DNA of 64,000 bases from Limanda limanda (Eukaryota; Chordata; Actinopteri; Pleuronectiformes; Pleuronectidae). This document shows, in pieces, positions 1 to 13,300 of this stretch. The notes below the pieces were generated by a model. The model did no database searches, was not told the DNA's origin, and saw nothing but the letters and a program-made list of their open reading frames with translations. Positions within the stretch are counted from its first letter, which is position 1. Every line of letters begins with the position of its first letter. Location of the stretch: positions 10,373,893-10,437,892 of the forward strand of contig NC_083656.1 of assembly GCF_963576545.1 (NCBI RefSeq), in the 5' to 3' direction. A program made the position numbers and the translations under genes.

Positions 1-110
1 TGCACAGATCAAAGTCAACTTTATTGTCCATTCTACTGTGTACAGGACATAGTTGGGACTGAAATGCTGTTTCTCTAAACCCCGTTGACAGATATATTCA
101 TGCCATAAGC
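1..110. repeat. Possible retroposon 3'-end-like fish repeat (edge of window)
   Basis: The first bases contain a 'caactttattgtc' phrase followed by a 'gtacaggacatag' segment, which resembles the untranslated end of common fish LINE/SINE families in reverse orientation. It is cut by the window edge, so the family cannot be fixed. It lies in an mta3 intron. Confidence 0.25.
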
Positions 111-363
111 AGGTTGTGTTGGTGGGAAAATGTCAGATCCCATCAGGGTCAGCATCAAAGAAAACATACTAAAGATAGACTTAATAAGGTATAGACATAA
201 TACATTGTAATTATAGGTGAAAAGAAGTGGCGGCTGAAATAATAGGAACTCCCTGCAGAGTCAGTGTGACGGTTGCTGCCTGTATGAAGCTCATAATCTT
301 CACTTTGTCTTGAGACCGACAGAATAGTTGATTAGTTGTGATGCAGGTTTTTCTAGCTGTAAC

Positions 364-900
364 TTATGTTGGGGCTGCACTGTAATTATTTTCATTATGC
401 TTGATTTTTTCCCACCCACATCCCGCATGTGAAAACTGGTTTAAATGGAGATTTTCTGATACTGATACCGGTATCGGAAATGTCTCAAATACTGCCGAAA
501 TTGATGGATTGGGTATTGTAAAGTACGCAAATCTATTAACTGATCCCAACCATGACTATCAAGTGTATTAAATTGTATAAGTATCAACTGTATGCCGCTC
601 CAAACAGCAGTTGCGCTGTACTGCCACTGGCAAGTACTGGTTGCAGAGTGGCAAAGTGTAGCGTTAGCTAGAACTAGCTCAAATGTCAGCAACCTGGCAA
701 TGTTTCAAGGGGGAAAGTCCCACCAGTAGAACAGTGACGCGTACCATATGCATTAAATGGTTTACCTGAGACAGGCTGTGCAAGAGGGATATCAGTCATC
801 ACTTCCGTACAGGGCTAGTTTTATCCAGCTGTTTAAGTACCTGTAATCTATACATGGCATCTTCAAAGTGCAAAGTCCAGGTATCGGAATAGGAAACGCA
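364..900. mobile_element. Degenerate hAT-like repeat remnant
   Basis: Short 'gataccggtatcgg' and 'ccaggtatcgg' blocks stand near 467 and 878, with intervening sequence of the style seen in fish hAT-derived MITEs rich in 'gtatcgg'. No clean terminal repeats or target duplication were found and no transposase is readable. Boundaries are approximate. Confidence 0.3.
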
Positions 901-1258
901 AAGGGAAAATAGTATTGAAGCATCATAAAGTACAAATGCTCTTACTGTACTTGAATCCACAAAGCAGAAGAAGTTGGAGCCACTTTTCTCAAACCTTCAC
1001 TTCCCCTCACTCTCCATCAGTCACACAGTTAATGCCGGCCAGTGTCTTTATGCCTGTCAGCTTAATTATACAGCGAGACAATCAATCAATCATTTGATCT
1101 GATAAGTGCTGTTGATGTCCTGGTCAGCCTGCCATAGCAGCTCGAAGAAGCTTGACAGGCAAACAAAAAAACCAAGTCTCATGGGAAATTAGCAGTGTGT
1201 GCAGGGAGCCGCTGTCATCCCAGTCCAGCTTCATCTCTGTCATCTCTCTCTGTTTCAG

Positions 1259-1352
1259 ACGGCCAGTGGGAATGTGGAAGCCAAGGTGGTATGTTTCTAC
1301 AGAAGGAGAGACATCTCCCACAGCCTCATCCAGCTCGCCGACAAACATGCAA
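1259..1352 (+). CDS. mta3: mta3 coding exon (BAH domain start)
   Basis: The acceptor is 'ctgtttcag' and the donor 'gtgagt' follows GCA-A. The exon encodes [20 protein letters not shown] and then LIQLADKHA, near-identical to the vertebrate MTA3 BAH domain. It starts on a codon boundary and ends in phase 1. The preceding exon(s) with the initiator are outside the window. Confidence 0.93.
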
Positions 1353-4300
1353 GTGAGTCATCAGTCCAACACACCTTTAGTTCGGCTGCCGCGTGCAAAC
1401 CGCTCCCATGTAGGAGTGTCCGTCTTGTTTCTTTCAGATAAATGTTTTACATCTTTATAAAATGAATATATTTGTATATGATACATTTCTTTGAAAAGTA
1501 TTTGCACTGACAAGTGATTGTGTTTTTTCCCCCACAACTTTCTGTGATTTTATTGAGAAAACAATTCAATGATGAAAAAATATTTGGCAGATATATTCAT
1601 CTTCTCAATCTTAGGATTAATACCATGGTTAAATTGAGCACTCAGTTGATTAAAAGATCCTGAAATTATTGTTAATTACTATTAATAACAAAGGTAATAT
1701 TTAAAAGGTTGCAAATCCTTTACTTTTTAGAAGTGAGGATTTATCAATATTAGATACTAAAAGGTGATAAGATAACAAACAAACTTGTTGGTCAGTTATT
1801 AGGTGATTAATGTACATTTCGGCACGTCTCTGAAACTGAATGGTTTTCAGCCATGGTTGTATTTTTAACCATCCATTGTGAATGGAAATGTCATTATGGG
1901 CTTTTTGCTGCACGTCAGTAAAGCAGACATTTCCTGCAGCCTTTCCACTGAGCGTTTTCTTTGCACAATGTAACCTGCGCTATCAATAAGTCCAGTTTTT
2001 TTCCCCATGTCGAGCACGGCCTCAGAGTGCAGCCATTTAGCGACAGCATTTTTGGAGGTGGTGCAACTGAATCTTAAAAATATGGCACTGTTCATATTGA
2101 TATATGTTAGTTATTTCTGAATTGCTTGTTATTGAGAGGGAGAGAATCGGAGTGTGGCTGTAAGAATAACCAGCAGAAGGAGACCAAGTGAGAAATACCA
2201 GCTGGTCAATAGAAAAGACCGAAGCAGCTATCAGACTTAACACTGCCTAACACAGTTTGAAAAAACATTTCACACAATTTATGGCTCAGATTAGTGCACC
2301 CGTGCTCTAAGTGGAGTTATTTTAATGAAAATGTGTTTTTTCTCTCGTGTTGATTGATTATTGCACTTCAGGATCAAAAAAACGCTGCGAGTCAAATATG
2401 ATCTCTACAGGAGAGTGAACAGGACCCATGTGTAAAATAAACCACATCTTCTCACCTACTCTCACTCGTGTCAAAGCATGCAGATGGTTTTGATTTTATT
2501 TCACAAGATTCAAAGGCATCAGTTGAAGTGATCTCCTCCTCTCAAGCTCAATCGAGTTGTTTGTGTTTCAAATTTCTGACAGTCTGTGCGACTTCCTCTT
2601 TTCTCCATCTTAGCTTGCAATATGAGAGGAATTAGCAACCAGTCGCTAACGTTGGTGGGAAGAGCGAGACTTCCTGTAGTTGTCCTCGAGTAGTTTACCT
2701 GCAAAAAGTAACTCAGTTTTGCTTTGTTTGTTTTTTTCCAATGCGATCACAGCTCTGATGTATCAAAGTAGAGCAGGCAGGCCGCTTTCTGTTGGACTGA
2801 AGTAAGAACACCAACATAATGCATAAGGAAAAAAGGACTGTTTTACACCAGACATTTAGAAACATTGAAAACGGCGAATGAAACAAATGACACTGATTTG
2901 TTGAGCGTGCTTCAGCTGAAGTGCTTGATGGAGGGTTCTACAGCCAGTGTCCGAAACCCACTTCCCTCAGAATTATTCCATTTTAGAAAGGGGCATAGTG
3001 TTTGAACGTCTTTGTAACTCCCACTTGTGTTATTTCCATGAATGCCTGCAGGCAAAGAAGATCCAAAAATGTGCAACGGCTTTTGCCTATCGCTATCATG
3101 ACCGATATCGTTTCTCTACCTTTTCATACAAACTAGTCAGATTTAAGTGTACCTCAGTCTCAAGTTGTTTAAATGGTTGTTTTTCCAAACCGCTACACTA
3201 GAAAGCGGATCTAGAGGAAAGGTTAATATGGGGGCAGCAGTGCACATTTTTTTTACAGCGTCTCCTGCAAGACAATCATAGTGTTGCACTCTGTTGTTCT
3301 CGTGGAAAGTTTCAGAAATAGATTTGTCCAATATGTAAAGCAGGGAGTAGAGAGGATTAGTTCTCACCTCTGCACAGCTGGCCAATCACAGAACAGCGTG
3401 GGTGTAAATGTTGGATTCTGAAAATTACAGAAATGGTCTGATACACCCTCGCTCCTTCCAATTCCAGTGTTATGTTTCCAACGCTACTCGCCCATGCTAT
3501 AAGCTGTTCTGACAGAATCAACCAGTAAAGCATGAAAATTCAGGGCTGAAGTTCCAGTAGGAATTTGTAACAGGAATGTAAAGCTGTACAAGTCCGACTC
3601 CTCGCTAATGAAAACATCCGGTGGAATAATACATGGAGCAGATCTTTTTTATTTATATGTATATGTATATGTCTGCACTGTTTAAATGTTTATTAGCTGC
3701 CTGCATTGTGTGGTGACTCAGCTGCAACACACCAGCTAATCCAATACTTGTGTACACTGTTTTCACAGTTAGAGATCTAGTAATAGTCCTGAGCATAATT
3801 ACTTCATTGTGTTTTAATAGATGGCACTAATAGCTAGTGATTGAGAGTGTCCCCTGGAGACTTCTTACCAGTCTATTGTTTTGTATCTGAATATATCATT
3901 AATTGATTCTGTATGAAATCTGAAAGATAAATGAACGAATTTGGCTGCCTGTAATGTATCTGTCACGGGTTAGCTACACTGTGTCTTCTGTGACACGTGG
4001 CCACCAGTTATTATCAGGGTCTCTTTGAATATGGAATCTGAAGTAATTTGTCATGTCTGCATGTGTACTTTGCAGTGGAGTTGGAAGATGAGAAGGAGAA
4101 CCCAACAGAGACAGATCTATCAGAAAAACAGAAACACCAGCTTCGTCACAGAGAGCTCTTCCTCTCCCGGCAGTATGAGAGTCTACCTGCAACACACATC
4201 AGGTACAGTACACGCAGTCAATCTGGGAACGCATGCTTCAAGATACCAATATCCGAGGAATTTAATAGATAAACTGATGGTATTATTGTCTGCAAAAGTC

Positions 4301-7300
4301 TTATTGTTGGTTGGTGGTTAATGATGCACATCCCTAGAAAACACTCTGCCCCCAACTGCTCATCATCTGCCGGCAGTGCTCATGGGTAGTCACTCATCCA
4401 GGCATGAACACGCCTATGAAATGCCTCATGTCACGTGTCGTGTGTTTTACATGGTGCTTGTCCCCTCTCTCTTTCTCTGCCAGGGGGAAGTGCAGTGTCG
4501 CATTACTGAATGAGACTGAAGCCGTTCTTTCATACCTTGACAAAGAGGTGAGCCGGACAAAGGAAAGACTTGATTTGCCTTCTCTTGCTAGTCACACTAG
4601 ATTGTGTTTTTTTTTTCATATGCTGATTTTTTTGTTGATTTATTATTTTGGCTTTTCAGTGAAAGAAAAATGACACAAATATCAAGTTAAGTTTTTGAAA
4701 GACCAATATGAAGGTGTTATCACTTGTATTGTCCAGCTTAACACCTCAACATTAAAACTATATTGTCAAATAACTAAAGCAAGTCTGCATATTTTAGAAG
4801 TTGGAACCAGACCATATTAAATAATATGAAGCGTCTTTGCCAAGTATTTTTCTGTCTCATGTATGTAATTATCTTTAATTCTTTCAAAACAGTTTATCCA
4901 CTTGTTTTTGTTCTTCTTTTCAGTAGATATAGTCATAAGGTTGGTTCTGTTATACAACAGCTGATTACAAGTATACCGGCAGATTTTCAAGTAGATTCAA
5001 GTTCCATGGTTAAATGTATATTAGCGCAGATGAGTTGACATTGGAGCCTGTGACAAAACCCTACGGCGGAAACTGTGGAAGCTGATTCTTTGTTTTGTTA
5101 ATCACTGTCTTGTTATTTCCAGGATACCTTCTTCTATTCGCTGGTGTACGACCCGACGCAGAAGACCCTGCTGGCGGACAAGGGAGAGATCCGAGTGGGA
5201 CCTCGCTTTCAGGCAGACGTACCTGAAATGCTACAAGAGGGTCAGTCTTTACTGCACATGAGCTAAATCCCTTTATATTTGATTTGTGAAAATACGCAGA
5301 CAGGTTTTGTAAGTGGGAGAAGTCTCAAAGGAAAGTAGATATAGGCTTTGTTCTAACCATGAACAAGTTTTTTTATTAGCGAGCAGTGAAGTAATCTTGA
5401 ATTCAAACCTGAAAGCATTTCTTCCATATTAGAAACAAAAGTTGTAACATTTCCATAAGTATTAATATTTCATAGAGCCTGTGGAGGTGAAAGTCTCAAA
5501 GTCCTCGATTTGTGGTTATTTTAAAATCTTGAGCATATTGCAGTTCCAGGCAGTTGTTGCTGTAAACCATCAGAGTGGAGAGCGCAGTGAACTGTACATT
5601 GAGTTCCTGGGGTTTATAGCAGATTAAACTTGGATCTGGTAAAAATGTGCCCATCAGCTATTGATCGAAAACAAAAACAACATTCACTCGGGTACAATCA
5701 TGAAAAGTGATTTCTTTCCACAACAAGTGGACATTTTGTGGGCAATTTCATTGGGTTTATATGAGACATTGGATTATAAATTGATTATTTGGTCATTTTC
5801 TTGTGCTGATGCTGTGTGTAAGCCGGTGTCTGTGTCCTGCAGGTGAGGCAGATGACAGGGACCAGTCGAAGCTCGAAGAAAAGCTCTGGGATCCGGAGTG
5901 TCCGCTCAGCAGCAAACAGATAGACCAATTCCTAGTAGTGGCACGGTAAATAACATCTCACCTCCTGTTCAAACGTTTCAGATAATAATAACCTGTTATG
6001 AACTCAATTCTTTCAGTCTGCAACTGAAACAACTTTAATTCTCACTAACGTAGAGATTAAATCACTCTTGTCTTGACAATGTATGACCGTAGTAATTAGC
6101 TCTGTTTGTATATGATAATGTAAAGCATGACTGTAAAGTAGGACTGATTATTTTCACTCTTTAGAGAATTGTGGAATTAATCACTGCTAATTAATAACTA
6201 TTGCATTGAAGATGAATTATACAAAGATGGTTTAGGGATGCACCGATCCGCTTTTTTCACCTCCGATACCGATATCTGAGGTTTAGTATCGGCCGATACC
6301 GATCCGATACCGATATAAGCATTTCTTTTAGGGTACCTGCAATCGCGTCACTGGTGTGTGACCCACGGAAGTTTTTTGCATTTAACATCGCACTGTTCGG
6401 CACGAAACTCTCCTCCAGCCAGTGTGCTGTTAAACTCAAAAGTGACCCGGGGGAAACGGAGCCTTTGACGTCTTTTATCCTCTCCAATATGTGTTTGGAC
6501 ACTTTACCATGCAGTTCAGGTAGAGCCATCCCGGACAAATATTTTCAGCTTACCATGTCATACCGTGGCTCCAGGTGGCTAATTAGTAGCCGAAATCCCT
6601 TGTCTCCAACAACCAACAGTGGTTGCCCCTCGGAACATTCACTTTACAGATGTTGCATGTAGCCGTGGAGCTTGTTGGCTGAGGTAGTGTGTAACAGCTC
6701 CAGATAGCCAATCCTTTCGCTCGCTCCATTTTGTAAACACTGTCGGCTCCGCACGGCGTGTTGCTTGCGTATGACGTCACTCACAGCGCACAGCATAGAA
6801 TTACACTGAATAGATCAGCCGATATGGATCGGCCCATTGTCACCGATACCCGATCTAGAAATTTCTTCAATATCGGTACCGATACAAATATCGGATCGGT
6901 GCATCCCTAGTTTAAATATTGTAGTTTAACTTTATATTGTTTATTTTAATGCAAAAAAGGGCTCATTTTTGTTTGGTCTCTCTGGAAACATATTCTCATC
7001 TGTTTGTCTGTGGTTATTCTTATTCATCCCTACTCATGATGACATATAATCGTGTAGTTATGTGCTGGTATACATATACTTTCATATGTAGTATATATTC
7101 TATAACGTTGTAAATATGCATTTTTCCTCCCAGAGCGGTTGGGACCTTTGCTAGAGCGTTGGACTGCAGCAGCTCAGTCAGACAACCAAGTTTACACATG
7201 AGTGCAGCTGCAGCCTCGAGAGATATCACATTGGTGAGTGGGACGCACACAAGGGGATACTCACCCTGCAACAGTCAATTGTGATTTATGATAAATGATG

Positions 7301-10300
7301 AGTCACAGCTTCCTCAAGTCCAATTCTCAATCCAGGTTTATAGAGAAAGTCAAACCCCAGCCAGTGTATACCTCATATAGAGTATAATACGTTATGAAGG
7401 GCACTCTGTTTTCCCTTTTTTGTTAACTCCTGGACAGAGTGTTGTATAAAAATCTGTAATTCGTTCTAGATTTTAACTCCCTTCCCGTATCTCTCGGTTG
7501 CAGTTCCACGCGATGGACACACTGCATCGCCATAACTACGACCTGTCCAGTGCGCTGAGTGTGCTGGTCCCGGCGGGCGGCCCTGTGCTCTGCAGGGATG
7601 AGATGGAGGAGTGGAGCGCATCGGAAGCCGCCATGTTTGAAGAGGCACTAGAGAAATACGGAAAAGACTTCAACGACATTCGACAAGACTTTGTAAGTGG
7701 GTGTTTATATCTGTCAACTAGAGTCAAGGTGTAAAATGCACGCACTGCTCACTTTATGACCTCCCCAAGGGAAGTCTCTGCATCCTGCTACCCCAGAGGG
7801 CAGCAGTATTATGACCCAGCTGGAGGCTTGTTTAGGAGAGTGTATCTGGAGTAAGGACAATATGAAAGAGAAATAGACAAACATCAACCTGGACTCCAGA
7901 AGTCTGTTGGTATAATTTTGTATTGACAGCAGCTGATGTCAGCTTTAATTTATTCAAATCGTGTCCCAATTTAGGTTCATAAAATATTCTTAATTCAATG
8001 CTCCTGCCTCATTGCTTTCAATTTGTATACTCATGTATATCAGAGACCAAAGTCCTGTGAAGGCTACAGATAGTAGCTGTGTGATCAAAGGTATTTTAGT
8101 GAAATATTTGCCTTTTTAAAAACTTATTTAACACACTGTTGGACAGCATGCATGTACGATTAAGCTGCAGGAGTTATTTGATTAAGTTTCGGGGGATTTG
8201 CGATATGTCCCTTCCCAACTCAGTGGAAACTTGTCACAATGGGAATCCATTGTAATTGGTATGAATTCAAGCTGACCCCAGCCGCTGCTCTTGCTGTGAA
8301 TGTAAATTGCCAATTCTTAACAGCCACCTTTCAGGCCTACAGGGGTTGGCAATGTGTTTCTGCTGAAGTTTTCCTTGTGCCACCTTCTTTTACCGTACAA
8401 TGAAAGCAGGGTCTGGGTGTATACGGTGGCACCAGGTGCTCATGAGTACTGTGTGTGTGTGTTTTTGTCTGGGGCTCATTACCAAGCGACACTGGTAGCT
8501 TTCAGCCTCTGTGGTCACGATGCGTCTCTCTCATGAATATACATGAGGGATTTTGCACTCAGATGGCAAGAACATGAGATATTAATACCATCAATTTACT
8601 CTCTCTACCCCCACCCACCCCCTCATTCTTTCCTCTACTGAAGCTGCCATGGAAGTCTCTGACCAGTATCATAGAGTACTACTACATGTGGAAGACCACA
8701 GATAGATATGTTCAACAGGTGAGATCAATTCTGTGTTTTCAAAACAGATTTTAAATTTGACTTTGTACCTGCACATCTTAGCCTTAAACAACTATTAGTC
8801 ATCAGTCATGAATTTTAATTACAAATGTCTTGAATCCTTTTGATTAAGTATTTTTTCCTCATTTGTTTTCTTATTGCTGCAGTGCTGACAGAAATCAGGC
8901 AAAAATCTATTTAGTCAGTAAATGAGTAGATACATATTTCTAGCTCTATTATGTCTGAATATTTTCATTCTTTGATTATCGTTACACTGAATAAAGTAGG
9001 TATTGAATAGTCTGTGTGGTATGAATTTTTTTTTCTGTTCTTACTGTATTAATGAGTATATTGTCTGTTGTTTCCTGTTTTTCCTCTGAGCAGAAGAGAC
9101 TGAAGGCAGCAGAGGCAGAGAGCAAACTGAAGCAGGTTTATATCCCCACGTAGTAAGTCGCTTCATTTCACGTTTCGATACTCGCACGTCGGCATCGTTG
9201 CTGCAAGATGATAATGAGTTCACATTTAAAGTGCTGTCAAATGCTGTAGAAGTGTTTCTTGAATCTCATCATCTTGTTTTTCTCCCTGACAGTAACAAAC
9301 CCAACCCCAACCAGATCTCAGTGACCAATGGCAAGATGGCGACAGTGAATGGAGCGGGCCCCGGGGCCTTCCATGCAACAGGCGGGGGCCGAGCCTGCGA
9401 GAGCTGCTATTGTGAGTTGTGTTTGTTTGTGTAACAATCAAAACACGAAAGGGAACATGGATAATTCAAAAACTAATGGGAAACTAATTCAGCTGAACGT
9501 CTAGAAGGGATGTTTTTATTTAATTTCTCCCATCACTGCTTCTGTGCCTTGACAGCTGTTTTTGATCCAGTGGTGAATGTCTCGTGGGATAATGAAAACT
9601 GGTTCCGCATTTAAACGTTTTTTATAAGAACCAGAGATTCTTAAAAAAAAAAAAAGTAAATCCCTGACAGCAAAGTTTGGATCTAATGTATTACATAAGT
9701 ATGTTGATAACTTCATATGCATAGTTTCTGTGTATTTATATAAGCACTTATCTCATTAGTAACTAAAAGGCATCTACTGTGCCTCCTCCTTGTGTGTAGA
9801 TATTGATAACATATATTATGTAAGAGCTAGAGACACTGATGAAGAGATTGCTGAGTGAGAGTGTCTTGAGACCGGCGATACATCTGACGAGCTTTAATGC
9901 ATTTTGTACGTTAACAGCCATGCAGTCGGCCCAGTGGTACTCGTGGGGGCCTCCCAACATGCAGTGTCGTCTCTGCGTAGCCTGCTGGATGTACTGGAAG
10001 AAGTACGGCGGCCTGAAGATGCCGAGCAGAGCAGAAGCCCCGGAGGAGAGGACCTCACCGGTTCCGCCAAGCAATGTAAGCTCAGTCAGAAAGCACAGAT
10101 GTGAAACGCGTGGGATATGGTGGAGGCGTAAAAATGTGTCAGAATCAGGTTTTCTGCCTGTTCTAATGTTCAGGATTGCAGTTGATAAAGCCCTTTGAAT
10201 CCTCTATTCGTTTTCAAAGGTCCAAAAGTGATGAGCTTTCTTGGTTCAACCAAAACAAATTGGCTCATGTCCCAAATTATAAATGTTTTTCAGAAAAAAT

Positions 10301-13300
10301 AAACAGTAAAACTAAACCCACTATTGCTTCTCCTTAAATTATAATATCTACAGTACATAAAATGAGCTGAAATATAATATACAGTAACTCACTTATTAGC
10401 TGTTAATAGCCTCACTTCACACATCTTCCATTTCTATTGTTGGATTCATTTTTTCTCGTGTAAAAACTGACCAGGCAAGAGAAATGTATTTCTATACATC
10501 CACAGCAGACTGTTGAATGCACGTCTTAATAACTGGTACTGAAAGAGAAATTGGAGGAAAGTGCAGTCCCCCTGTGACTAACTGTAGTTTATATTTTTTT
10601 TAATCATGAAGTGTAAAAGAAAATGTGACTAATAAATATGTCACCGTTCATTTGTGGAGTAATATTTTTTTGTTAGAGATTGCGGAGGACACAGTGCAGA
10701 GAGCTCAACCCTCAGACCCATGTTTGAGGGCTCGACAACCATTTTCTCAGCACATGTTTTAAAAGGAATATAATTATTAACGGTGTCACAGTCTAATTGG
10801 AGTGCCACTTGTCACAGTGCACAAAGGCAAAGTCGTGGAGTCGGATGATACAGATGGAGTGTAACCATTATTAATGTTAATTACACACGTGCACCTGCCA
10901 GTCCACAGTACGCGTCCCACATTTTAATTTAATAGCCGTGTGATTAATTCTTTCTTTCGCAGAAATGAAAATGTTCCAACTTTGCTGAAGCTGCTGATTC
11001 AACTCAGTGACCAGTTTGGAAATAGCAGTTACATAAACTCCCACCTCACTGTGTGGACACCAGTAATCTGGCTATTGACCTTATTCTAAAAAAGACGTTA
11101 CACCGACTATGCTGTTTACTTGAGTTACGAATTTCATATTCCACTCATATTCTTGTTTACGCTTTACAGAGCCAAGATAATGACACATCAACATCACATC
11201 CTGCCACTTGTTTACCCTGGAAACTTGGGCATGAATCGTCTGCATAATGCAATGACTACTCCACATGTCTTCATTTGATTGTTGCTAATTCTGAGTATGA
11301 CCTCATTCGGATTAACATCAGAAAATGTTATAAACATTGCAGCATCTTTTTCACACTTATAAGGTTCATACTAGAATATTGCGGCTCATATAAACATGTC
11401 TTTTCCAATATGATACAGTTTGATCACAACATATTATTGTTGAGTTGATCACATCTTCTGATGGTGCTTTTTATTTAATTCCTTTGTATTTAAAAGCTGG
11501 ACTGTGATGTTAATCATACAAACAGCTTGGCATTATAATTTGAAAAGTGTGTTGAAAAACAAAGTTAGATGACAACACTAATCCATCAAAACTATAGCTT
11601 CGATAAGTCTTGGACATTAGAGTACTGTAATGGCCAGGAAATGGACTGTAACATGGGCTAATGGGTTTTTAAAACTTTTAATGCTCTTGAAAATTTAGTT
11701 TAAAGTCTGATATTAAATCTTCATAACTAAATATGCAACCGCAGCATATAAAGAACTCCCTTGGGTATTTAAAAAAAAAGTTTTAGACCACACAAAAAGA
11801 AAAGAAAAATATCTTATGCAAAGTAAAACTGTTCAAAGGTTTTTTATATTGCAGGGTGTCCTTTCCTCAGTCCACCTGTATTCAGTGTTCTTCTCTCTGT
11901 CTCCCTCCTTCCTTCGCAGGAGTTTCGCTCACGAGGTCACGCTCCCCGCCAGTCCAACCACATGGTGCCGATGCGGAACAGTGGCAGCCCCAAGTCCAAC
12001 ATGAAGACCAAGCAGGCCTTCCTGCTGCAGGCCACCCGCCTCACCAAGCTGGCCCGGCACATGTGCCGTGACATCATCAGGCTGCGCCGTGCCGCACGCC
12101 GGCCCTTTGTCCCCATTAACTGTGGGGCCATAAAGGCAGAGTGTAAGAGCTCTTTCAATTCCTCCTAACTTCTGCCACATGGACACACACAGACAAACAC
12201 AGCATACGCAGACATATAGAAACGCACACACACACCCACACCACACCACCCCGCCTCACCCTGACCGCCCCACCATCAACCCCCATCTCTGCCCATCTCC
12301 GCCCCCACACCGCTGTCTGTCTCCCTTTCTGTTTTTATTATTATTGTTATTATTATTATTTTGGTTTTTGTATTTTTCCCCCACCCCTTTTTCCAATAAA
12401 GACTGCCTGTCCTCATAACTATGAGTTTTGATCATCTTTTCATTCATAGTTTTATTTTTTATTATTTTATCTGTTGTGGTGTTGTCTTATACTCGCTGTG
12501 AACTGAAACCCACTGTTGGAATCATACACAAAGACTTACAGCTCAAACAGGACTATTGTACATGAACACCCACTTTGAATATACACATAACAGCAGATTT
12601 TGCTCCTGACATTAACAGTGAGTCTGTAATGGAATCCAATAGAAGTCATATTCTAGTCTGAGCCGTATATTTGCTGAAGTTAGACGTAGAGAGAATGTAT
12701 TTTACTAAGAGACGCTCTATTTTTTGTCTCAGCCACCAAATGTTTATTGTAAATACTAAACTTAAGCTTTGCTTTGTTCGCCATCATCATTTACAAAAAT
12801 AGAAGAGATTTTTATTCCATATTTTGTGCACACACATCTTCTCCTCATGCTGTCAATCATGTGTTTATGGACAAAATGAATGATACATGAGCTTTGGACT
12901 GATGAAACTTGAAATAACGGAGGTTTAAAGCTTAAGAATTTATTTTGTCCGGTACGAGGAATAACGACAGCTGGGGTTAATCACTGTTCGCTGCTAGCTA
13001 CACCCCCCCCCCCCCCCCCCCATTACTGTAGTTCAGGCTCAGGCCTTAAGACCTCATCTCCTGGACCGCAGTGTCTTAACCATACCATCCACTTCAGCTG
13101 TTCGCCTATGTTCACATCATGCTCAACACTCCTCTGAATCCATCCTGTTGCTTCCTCTGTTCTGTAAATCCTGTAGCACGGGATTTGCCATTATCCCCCC
13201 CTCCTCCACTTTGTCCTTCATTTTTATTGACCGACGTGTTGCAATATTCTCATCTCACCTTCTACCTCTGTCTTCATTTTTCTTGTTTTGCTCTTTTCTC

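Noticed and set aside
1865..2095. - strand frame in an mta3 intron, possibly transposase-like
   Set aside because: I could not match it to any transposase motif and it has no flanking inverted repeats.
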